DNA from: Spirometra erinaceieuropaei
Lineage: Eukaryota > Platyhelminthes > Cestoda > Diphyllobothriidea > Diphyllobothriidae
Assembly (NCBI GenBank): GCA_902702965.1
Contig: CACRXP010000681.1
Span: 200,529-264,528, forward strand
Reading direction: 5' to 3'
Length of the DNA stretch: 64,000 bases
The position numbers and the translations under genes were made by a program. The notes under the pieces were generated by a model. That model saw only the letters and a program-made list of their open reading frames with translations, was not told the origin of the DNA and did not search any database. Shown here in pieces: positions 45,950 to 55,019 of this stretch; positions within the stretch are counted from its first letter, which is position 1, and the number at the start of each line of letters is the position of its first letter.

Positions 45950-46500
45950 TGCTTCTTTGGAAACGGTGAATTGTTTATATTGTGGAGAGTCTGCTTAGTT
46001 TGTGTAAAATTCATACAAAAATATATTTTACTTGCTTTTAAAGGACCCTTATGGCTCCTTAATAAAATCAGTTCATTTCAGATATTTTATAAACGGTAGT
46101 TCTTTTCTCTTTAAACTACTCATATCAACAGAAAAATGGGCAAAAATCACTACGGATGGGTTTGTCATCAGCTGCGGCCTACACTGATTTACACGAAGCT
46201 TTTGACGGAGGTACCACACAGACGGCTCATATCTAAATTGTGCCATATGGGTGTGAATGGTAACCTACAATACTGGTTGACCGACATCTTCACAGGCCGT
46301 CGTCGGCGTTTGGGCATTTCGGACGTCAAACTGATTTGAGAAACCGTTAACAACCGGATTCCGCAGAAGAGCGTCCTAGGTCCCACTGTATTTATATATG
46401 TGAACGATTGCCTAGACTAGCTCACCTCCAAAATATAATGTTTGCTGATAATCGGAAGATATTTAATTCGACTAAAAAGAAAGCAATTACATCTTAAGAG
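45950..46500 (+). mobile_element. Non-LTR retrotransposon RT remnant, copy b
   Basis: Reads GLHEAFD-like sequence in broken frames, then TEVPHRRLISKLCHMGVNGN, LQYWLTDIFTGRRRRLGISD, a stop, then SVLGPTVF and YVNDCLD (about 46370-46420). These are consecutive LINE RT blocks (VPHRRL, GVPQGSVLGP, YxNDL). The family resembles jockey/CR1-type RTs common in flatworms. No endonuclease or 3' tail found. Confidence 0.7.
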
Positions 46501-46721
46501 GTTCCCCATTTGACAGCCCAATGACTCGTGCGTAGGGATCAATTTAGTATCAGCAATGTACGGTCCACCGTCTAGGTAACGGACTAGCCATAATGGATAT
46601 GGAATACCTGCCTTAAACTCGAAGAATGTAAAAGTCAAATGGCCAGATGCAGAATGCTTTTGTATATCTTTATTGCATAACAGTCAGCTTCCGACATTCG
46701 ACTTTGTCTTCACGCTCACAC

Positions 46722-47609
46722 TCATCGAAGACATTCTTTGTAGTGGGTATCCAACAGGCCCGTTTTCACAAACGATTACAAGTCAGTAGGTATCTTTAGG
46801 AACGCTAATAAAATGGGGTCTACGCCTTTAATAGCGCGTGCAGTAGCATTTGTTGGTGAACTGAAATCTGAAGGAAGGACAGTCGGATCTTGTTCGGTGC
46901 GTTGATTTCCTTCCCCCAATAAGTGATATTGAATGTCCCCTTTAATTTCGAGTCAGGTAGGTCAAGGAGAAGTAATATTCCCTAATATAAAACCAACTTG
47001 ACTATAATAACGGGTTTGATGAAACACACACAATAATGGGAAAATATAACACGAAAGCCCTCCACGCTTATCATCTTACTCGCTTTTTAATATGTAATTT
47101 GGCTCCAAGAATTGTTGATCGGCATGTTTACTGTAGGTAGTTGGGGGGCACTACGTCTCGTAGGAATGTGCATGTGAAATGTAGGGATGCCCGGTCTATG
47201 AGCACTTTCAAAATCAAACGCGAATTTCCTAGTAGGAAACCTTTCCTTTCAAAGCCTGTATGATAAGCCTGATATGTCAAATACACCGCGACGTCATCGA
47301 CGGTAATATCGTAGTCATTTCGCGGACATGTGCGTATTTCTTGGAGTATGAATGTTCGAGATATTATTAAAAAAATAAATAAAGAGGGAGTTTGTGTCCA
47401 TTACTGAAAATAACTTTAAATTTATCCACTAACATGGTTTATGTGGTATTGTAATAGAAATGTACAAATGTACGTCATAATTGTAGTCTCATCTGCTACG
47501 TCTTTTATGATTTGGTACATTATATACATGTGAAATGCGACGTACTTTTTATGAAAAAGCAAGACTCTACGCAGTCAAACAAAATGGGAATCACGATAAG
47601 AAGATTCAT
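46722..47609 (-). pseudogene. S6, family S secreted-protein gene, broken
   Basis: Minus-strand exons: 47609-47546 (leader MNLLIVIPILFDCVESC), 47339-47080 (260 nt) and a shortened 46981-46722. Exon 2 has TCPR, DVAVYLTYQAYHTGFER, FTCTFLRD, then an in-frame TAA at 47130-47128 where relatives have a Tyr codon (LQYTC). Exon 3 lacks about 14 codons at its start. It keeps LKGTFNITYW and NKIRLS, then shifts frame after FLQI, and has a further TAA before the final KECLR. Splice sites remain canonical; introns are 206 and 98 nt. Closest in layout to S7 and S1. Clearly a pseudogene. Confidence 0.75.
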
Positions 47610-48029
47610 TCTTTTTGTTACATCAGCGTGATTTTTCAATTAAAGGTCTAGTGTGGCCTGAGCTACCAACCAGAAGAGCAATTGCATCGTCATAGGATCA
47701 TTCGTCAGTCGGGTTAGCAGGTCCATTGTCAGGTGTGTCGAGCGAAACGAATCGGCTCATTCAAATCTGCTTTCTGTATCCTTACTTAAACTGAGCGGTA
47801 ACGGCAAATACGAATGCGGCTTTTGAAGTTGCCAGTAGTCAAAAAAGTGACTGATTTAAATAGATTTTTGCCCGTTTTTGATGAGATATGCAGTGGCCCG
47901 CAAACTACAGCTACCCGAACCAGTCGAAACTAAGTTAGTTGATTCGACATGCCCACTGCTACGATTTGAGAGTAAAACAGACATTTAAAAAGAATTACGG
48001 GATATAAAATCGTTTGCGATGAAAAACAA
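47610..48029. other. S6 upstream region, no gene seen
   Basis: Includes GACAATGG about 110 bases before the S6 ATG on the minus strand, a decayed counterpart of the CCAAT block of S1 and S7. No TATA box is clear. Otherwise featureless. Confidence 0.3.
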
Positions 48030-48815
48030 CGATGTATGCCCATTACTGCCATTTGCATCGTAAAAAAATATTTGATGGCAAAAAAATCTCATATGAGAAA
48101 ATATATCACACTTCTCTGGTAACTCCCCTAAAAAAGTTTCATAACATTCCCCTTTTGCGCCTTTTACCTAAAATTACCCGCCAGCTTTCGCATAAAGACC
48201 GGCTTTTAAAACTGTACCCCAACAACCGCGGAACACATTTCGCGGCAACGGATACCCCGGTAGATTTATCCTCCGAAATATTTGCTAACGCGCAGAAAAG
48301 CCGGCGGTTGCAGCTGCAGATAAAAGACTGTCTTTTACAGGGGACGCACTGAGTCAACTAGTCAGACGGCGCTTAACTGCGGCTATCACGAGTGCATTCC
48401 TTACGGCGAATTTACGCGTATGTTTTATAAACTCTCCCTCCTACGTTTTGGAGATAAAGACAAACTTCCGTTGGAGACCACGTCAATGTGCACCTATTCA
48501 TTCTCTTGCTCCTGCGGAGTGAGATATCTCCGCCGTACAACGGAACGCCTATTAAAAAGGGTGCGTGAACATATGCTCACCTGGCTAGACAGAAGTGAGA
48601 CCCGATCGATTGCGAGTTTTTGTCGCGGACACTTAATCAATGCGCATCATCGAGTCGATGCCAAGGCCTAAGCCAACGCATGCTAGCAACGGCCGAGACA
48701 GTGGCTAAGCAACTGGCGAATCCACTTCTATGCTGTATGAAAAGCCCGACACTAACGTTTCCGCTACTGTGGCCAACGCAAATCGAGGGGGATGACACTT
48801 TGGAGATAAAATAAT
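48030..48815 (+). mobile_element. PLE-B remnant: C-terminal RT linker and GIY-YIG nuclease
   Basis: An open frame to 48352 contains RGTHFAATDTPVDLSSEIFA. In other frames LVRRRLTAAITSAFLTANLR follows, then a nuclease-like MCTYSFSCSCGVRYLRRTTE, RVREHMLTWL and AHHRVDAKA. The second frame set aligns with the PLE-B copy at 52121-51846 (LVRRRVTTALTRAFPPANLR, MCIYSFTCFCGAGYIGRTK). The GIY-YIG signature GARYIGRT has become GVRYLRRT. Several frameshifts. Opposite strand to the 51585-53302 copy. Confidence 0.65.
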
Positions 48816-49449
48816 TCCTTTTTTACACAATAACGATGGGCGTTGCAAATATAGGATATTATTTTTCTCGTAACGTTTATGAAATTCTTCAATGAGTTTT
48901 TCGACAAGGCGAAAATAAATTAGGTCGGTTGTCGATTTCTCTTAATGCTTATGCTAGTCCTTTGAAGTAAAATAAACTAAAAAGTGATTAAGCCTAGATT
49001 TATTTCTAGGTATCTAGTCTCGAAAATAGTTTTACCAAGAAATAAAGTCAAGATGTCGAGGAGGCAGAACAAACAATTCTTTTTCGTCCGGAAGCGCATG
49101 CGCGTTAGACGCGTAAAAATGTGCGACAATCTGTAAATTCTGGAAATATCTTCTTTCTTTATCTTGTACGTCGATGTCATGATGCTTTTCCTTCTGAGGC
49201 ACAGATATCTCCGAACAATTGCGGTAGATTTAATCCAGTGGATATTTTAAGTATGTAAAAAGACGAAATGTCCTCCTCAACGAATGTGCTGATTTTTTGG
49301 CCTCACAGTAAGAGGAGACGGTAGTATGCAATCTCTTAAGACCTAATGTCTGGGGCCCTTGAAAGGTAAAGCACTAGACGTCCACTGATGAAATACGCAG
49401 GATGTAAGTTATCTGAATGTTCATATTCACTACGGAGGAAATAAGCAAT
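48816..49449. other. No gene seen
   Basis: AT-rich. Minus-strand frames at 48977-49180 and 49336-49563 show no motif. Confidence 0.35.
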
Positions 49450-49992
49450 ATATGTTTGGAGAACACGTATTAGTTTTACTGCTCTTATTTCAAATACGTT
49501 TGGAAATAAATTAGACATTAGGAAATGTTCGTAAACAAAGACAATTAAGTTATTTCTGGACAAGGTCCTCCGCTTCCTTTTGTTTTCTCGTCTTTTTTGA
49601 CATCTGAAAGCGAACAGAGATTCACACGGATACGATAAATTCTGGTTGCATTTGTATATTTATATTGATACAGTTTAAACGTAAGAAATGCTAAAACTCA
49701 CTTAGTAGCTAATAAACCCTAGATGATTTGCGAACACATATTCCATGTGCTGCCCTTATCTCAAATAAGATTGGAAATAGAGTAGACATTAAGAAATGTT
49801 CGTTAAGACTAATTTATTGATCGGTTTAAATAATACGAAAAGAATTAAATGATTTCTATACACGGCAGTCTGCTCCATTTTGTTTTCTCGTCTTTTTCAA
49901 CATCTAGAAGCGAACCGAAATTTACTCGGTTTCGATAATTTGTGGTTGCAGTTGAATATCTATATTGATACAGTTTAAGTGCAAAATATGTG
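49450..49992. repeat. Tandem duplication R2 (two units of about 240-270 bp)
   Basis: Unit a (about 49450-49692) and unit b (about 49725-49992) share, in order: GAACACxTATTxxxTxTxCTG, TAGACATTAxGAAATGTTCG, TTTTGTTTTCTCGTCTTTTT, GAAGCGAACxGAxATT, and TATTGATACAGTTTAA at the end. Divergence is moderate, with a 20-30 bp length difference near the middle. No coding. Confidence 0.75.
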
Positions 49993-51288
49993 AGAGATTA
50001 GAAAAAACGGACTCCATTATTATTTTCATACCGGTGATTCGCTGAAAAAACGGAGAGATATCGCCTAAGATAGTCATAACATAAACGTCTAATCGCCGTG
50101 ACTGGTGATGTCCACAGTGTTATCCACAGCTGGGTAAATTGTGCGTGATTTTGTTTATTATGATAGCAGAACTGCACAGCATTTACTACGTTTTCCTCCC
50201 CTACCCCACCTGAGCCCGGTATCAAGATTGAGCCATGGCAAAGAGAGACGAGCTAGGGCGGTGGTGACTACCACACTGAAAACACTCACCTAGATGTACC
50301 ATCACGCCACTCCACCCCAGGCATGCTCAAATAAATCCATCATCAGTCTGCAGTCATATGCCCCTGCAGAAATGTGTGCACAGATATTGGGCTTCTGGCC
50401 AAGGATGAAGATAAAACGTGCCCTTTTACGTCTAGGTGATTGAAGCGTTAACGCAGATTCTTTAACGGTAGACACATTTCGAAATGTGGCCACGACTAAT
50501 AGCAGTTTGATGTCGATGTAGACGAATTTGCCGCTGTAAAGATTTCTTCATAATATGGCCTTCTCACCCAGTTCGTGCCCAGATCGCCCATTTTGATACG
50601 TCAAATCCTTATTCTTTCTGCGTGGCCAGCTCAGCACAATTGGGATCCAGATTGCCCAAGGTTAGTGGGTCCAATGCTTGTTTTGTTTGTTCTTGGGCCA
50701 CACATTCCCGGATTTACACCGTGTCATGTGACATAAATAGGACTGCACGCGGTCAACCGAGCTCTAACGACGGTTGTTAGGTAAACTGCACCGGTTTTTT
50801 CTGGACGAACAAGAGAGGATTATCGAATCGTTTGGCAGTCGCCCTGCAGCGGTTCGCCGGGACATAGTACACACAATGGTTGGATTTACCAGGTCCTCAG
50901 AATTTTTCGAATCAACAGAATGGCTCTGTTTTCGATTTTTTAACGATGTCAAGAGGTGTTTCCGTTCCCTTTTTATATAACAGCCTTTCCAGAGAAATTG
51001 TTGTAATTTACACGGGCCCACCACGAGGCCAACATATGTTAGCCAGAAAAAGGGCTACGTCCATTAATAAAGACAGCTGGCCTTGTTCGCACAAATGAAT
51101 TGGCTCCACACTATCCTGATATCGCGAAAGACCGGTTAAATAAAAGATATATTTCACGCTTCCCGTCCTACCGCCGTACTCTTTGCTGTCTCCGGAATCC
51201 CTATGTCTTATTTTCCCAATCCTCGCCTAAATCCAACAGACCATTTGCATATAAAGACAAACAGAATTTGATTTGTCTAGTCGTTTTT
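49993..51288. other. No gene supported
   Basis: A patch with moderate GC at 50150-50800. Frames at 49998-50225 (-), 50764-51024 and 51100-51369 lack recognisable domains. Possibly old retroelement sequence. Confidence 0.35.
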
Positions 51289-51329
51289 TGTCTCACACTT
51301 AAATCGATACCATTATATATACTTACCCG
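51289..51329. repeat. Copy of the PLE-B 5' edge sequence
   Basis: Forty-one bases (TGTCTCACACTTAAATCGAT and onward) nearly identical, in the same orientation, to 53261-53302, which lies at the 5' edge of the minus-strand PLE-B copy. See the finding on terminal repeats. Confidence 0.6.
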
Positions 51330-51584
51330 TGTTTTCGGTAATTCTTCGCAAGCCCAAATAATTACATGAAGGAATGAAAATGTACAAATTTAACAATCTT
51401 TATAGGTACCTCAAGAACAATTACTTCATTAACACTCATCTTCCCCAGGCCGCCCGCATGACGAAGTCGGTGTGTTTTGGTACTTTCAGCTGGGGGAGGG
51501 GGGTAAGAGAGTCTTTAAGTGATATTATTGGATCAAGTTCACGGAGTACGCATCACTGTGATTAAGGATTTGAGGCGGCATGTC

Positions 51585-53302
51585 GTCATTACTTGAGGTT
51601 GGCGTTGGCCACGGCAGAGAGTGCGATAGTGTATGCGTTTTCAGACAGCATGAAATCGGATTCGCTAACCGTCTAGCCACTGCCTCGTCTGTTGACGTAG
51701 GTCTTTAGAGAAGATTGTTGGTGTCCGATAAACAACACGAAATGCTTCCTTAGCATCGACACGGTGGTCCGTACCGATTATGTGTGCGAGAATAGAACTC
51801 GAAATCAATAGGGTATCACCTCTGTCTAAAGAGGCCGGCATATGTTTACTCACCCCGTTTTACCAGGTGTATTTTTGTACGGCCGATGTATCCCGCTCCA
51901 CAGAAGCAAGTGAATGAGTAGATGCACATAGATGTGGCTTCCAACGGTAGTGTGTATTTACCTTCAAAACGTAGGTTGGGAGAGTTTGTGCAACATACGC
52001 GTAAATTCGCCGGGGGGAATGCTCTCGTGAGAGCTGTAGTTACGCGCCGTCTGACTAGTTCGCTCGCTGCGTCCCCTACAAAAGGCAGTCTTATGAATAA
52101 ACCATTCTTTTCTGCAGTCACAACATTAGGCTTTTAAATGTGCTCCGTAATATTTCGGAGAATAAATCTGTCTGGGTATCCGTTCTCGTAAACTGTGTTC
52201 CGCAGCTGTTGGAGCTCTGATTCAGTAGCTTCAGGTGAACAGATGCGCCTTACTCTAGCTGCCTATCCCTGGCCTGGATTTCGTTTGATGTTGAAGAGAA
52301 CAAAACTGTGGAAATTAATGCATTGTCCCGTCCAGGTTTTCTTTCGGAACACATAGCGCTGGATAGGCCCATCATCCTGCCTGTGTTGAAGGACATCAAG
52401 AAACGCAATTTCGTTATCTGCCTCAGACTCGACAGTGAACTTTAGCCACGGGTGCAACACTGTTGAACTTTCGGACAAGGTCGTTCATATCGGTGGTACC
52501 ATCCGCCAGATAGAAGATATCGTCCACGTACTACCGTAGAAGACAAGGTCATTAATGGCATCTTGTAATATTTTCTTCTCTAATTTGCCCATAACATGTG
52601 ATCGCATTCCCACGCCATTTATTTGTCTGTATAGTTGAACATTGCACGAAAACTAGACATTTTTTCACGTCAGTAGTTCTTTTAGCGTTTTTACTGGCAT
52701 GCCTATAGGTAATTCGTGTCACGAATAACATCATAAAGATAATTTACTATTTCCGATACGGGTAGGTTGGTAAACAGCGATCATACATTTAGTAATGGCA
52801 TCTTCCGTCCGCCAACGTTAATATTTTTGATAGCTTCAACGAACTCAAAGAGTCTTTCAGATTTCGACGATACAGATGACCTTGCTGTGGCTTCAGTCTA
52901 TCCACTAACCATTTTGCAACGGTGCGATAGGGCGAATTCCTCATATCCAACATTTGACGTAGGGGCAGCCCTTGTCTGTGGATTTTAGGAAGGCCATGCA
53001 TTCTTGGTATTTTCGTGCCCACCAGACTCACTAGCTTGTACTCTTCACTAGACAAAATAACCTCTTTTGGCAGAGATCCCTGAGAATAATCGTCAACGGA
53101 CCCTCGACAGACTTTGTGTGATCCTCATCCTTTTCGGATTTCGAAAAGTTGGAAAGATCCGATAGTATTTCCCCTAGTTTCGCCACATAGTCTGTTCTAT
53201 CCTTCAGTACTACTCCTGAACCCTTACCTGGTCTAAAATCGATTTTTCTTGTCGTATTCATGTCTCACAATTAAATCGATACCATTAAAATATACTGACC
53301 CG
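51585..53302 (-). mobile_element. PLE-B copy, near full-length RT plus GIY-YIG, broken
   Basis: From 53261 downward on the minus strand: IDFRPGKGSGVVLKDRTDYV (RT N-terminal block), VGTKIPRMHGLPKIHRQGLP and LRQMLDMRNSPYRTVAKWL (RT fingers), LFTNLPVSE (first metal-binding block), FTVESEADNEIAFLDV (thumb), FIRLPFVGD and LVRRRVTTALTRAF (linker), then CIYSFTCFCGAGYIGRT (GIY-YIG nuclease) near 51900, and AHIIGTDHRVDAKEAF (nuclease C-terminal part). Frames are broken at several places. It is a different lineage from PLE-A, which has YVGETGRQL in the nuclease. Known role of such proteins: target-primed copying of element RNA into chromosomes. Confidence 0.8.
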
Positions 53303-53640
53303 ACAGGGATTTATCATGCGAACATTTGTTTTCAATAGTGCCTAACTGGTTAAAATGGCAGGGAACATTGTTGGAACTTGACGCCTTGTTTAATAAATGC
53401 TAAATCATCATTGCCTTGTTTGAAATGATAATATATTGACGATTATGAACGGTCCTTAAACTTTGCCCTGTTTCAGGTCGAATTTGAAATAAGGACAGCA
53501 CACCGACTATTTCTCGACGAATCTTCTGCCACGCATTTGTTGTGAGCTGATGTTTTACGACTACATGTCCTAGAACAGATAAAATTTATCAGTTTCATCC
53601 GCGCATCCTGATGTATATGGATTCCATTCATTATAACCGA

Positions 53641-53728
53641 TGACAGTCTGCGTTAAACCCCCAAATAAATTACGGGCTAAAATCAAGTGTACAAAATGGC
53701 TCTCGGAATTCTGACTTGCCAGCGGGAT
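53641..53728 (+). repeat. Dispersed repeat R3, copy b (88 bp)
   Basis: 81 of 88 bases match 24763-24850 by eye without gaps. It lies about 100 bp beyond the 3' end of S7, whereas copy a lies upstream of S3, so it did not spread as part of the S gene unit. Confidence 0.8.
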
Positions 53729-53828
53729 AAACATAATGATTATAAAAATCCAAGCGTATGGAATTCATATGTCAAAATATAAAAAAGTAGTCAGTTCCGC
53801 TGCTTTGACAGTTAAACCATGTCCATGG

Positions 53829-54782
53829 TTACTGAAGACATTCTTTGAAGTGAACATCCAAAAAGCCCCAGCTCAACAATAAATAAACGTCAGGAGACCA
53901 CATATCTAACAAGCCTAATAAACTGGAGTTGATGGATTCATAAGCGCATTTATGAGCATTTGTATGAGAACTGCAAATCTCAACAGAGGACAGTCGAATC
54001 CTATTTAGCGAGTCAAATTCCCTTTTCCAATAAGTGATATCGAGGGTCGCCTTTAATGACAAGCCGGGTAGAATGAAGTTATAACATCCGATATCTCTCC
54101 AGAGGTTTGTAACTATTTTCTGGGGTCGTTCCTAAGGAAAGTGATTATGCAATTCATAATAATTATTATGTTGTGCACAATACTAGAAAGTAGTTATAAA
54201 ATACGAATACATCTCATCTTCACTATCTTACTTGATGTTTGATATGTATTTTGGCATCAGGAAATTGCGATCGGCATGTGTACTGTAGGTATTTTGCGGG
54301 TGCTACATCCCGTAAGAATGTGCAGTCGAAGTGTAGCGATGTCTGCTGTATGATCACTTTGAGTATTAACCGTGAATTATCGGCCAGTGAAATTATTTTT
54401 TCAAAGCCATGACGGTAGGCCTGACGTGCCAGATATTCAGCGATTTCATCGGGAATGATTTCTTCGTCATTTCTTGGACATTTCGGTATTCCTGAGGATA
54501 TAAATGACTATGAAATTTTTACAAAAGCATTTAGTAAGTGAACATTTTGAGGTAAAAGACTTCTGTTAAAAGAATGTTTCAGGAATCACTAATATGCAAT
54601 CGCTGAACAGGAAACGTTCAGTATAGTAAGGATATAGCAAAGCCAAATTATTTCCTCAATCTTCTATGCTATATTTCTTATGCGTTGAGAAAATATGTAA
54701 TTCTTCAAAATGACTCACCTTTTTTGAAAAAACAGCATTCTGCACAATGAAACAAGATGAGAACAACGATAAGAGGATTCAT
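53829..54782 (-). CDS. S7, family S secreted protein, open copy
   Basis: Predicted 208-residue secreted protein of unknown function. Minus-strand exons: 54782-54719 (leader MNPLIVVLILFHCAECC), 54491-54232 (260 nt) and 54131-53829 (303 nt). All GT/AG, phases 1 and 0. Exon 2 residues 22-108: KCPR (Cys26), DEIAEYLARQAYRHGFEKII (36-55), RLILKVII (62-69), FDCTFLRD (Cys78), YLQYTC (Cys94), DAKIHIKHQ. Exon 3 residues 109-208: GLSLKATLDITYW (131-143), RIRLSSVEIC (152-161) and the terminal KECLQ (Cys206). Extra cysteines at 124, 161 and 170 are not conserved in S2 or S4. One sequon at Asn176. Introns are 227 and 100 nt. A CCAAT/TATA-like promoter block shared with S1 lies just upstream. I do not recognise the family; export is inferred from the leader. 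Confidence 0.8.
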
Positions 54783-54799
54783 TTATTTGTCAGACCAAG

Positions 54800-54880
54800 G
54801 CAGATTCACTACTAATATACTATAGCGGTTTAAGTAACCAACCACGGAGGCAGTCAAACTGCCGCACCACCATTGGTCGC
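54800..54880 (-). promoter_or_regulatory. S7 proximal promoter block
   Basis: On the minus strand CGACCAATGG (CCAAT at 54877-54872) is followed by TGCGGCAGTTTGACT (from about 54867) and a TATAGTATATTAG about 30-40 bases before the ATG; GGTCTGACAAA then leads to the ATG. Sequence, order and spacing mirror S1 (881-978), where TTAGTCTGACCAAA precedes the ATG. Confidence 0.5.
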
Positions 54881-55019
54881 TCACCGCCATTACGTGACCT
54901 CAAATATTTGATGACCACCTAGCTATTCTGAGGAATTTCTGTCATGTTAGGTGCAATGCTTCCCACGCAAGATAAGTGCCTACCGTCTAGTGAAGAAGGT
55001 GATACGATCACTGGGACAA

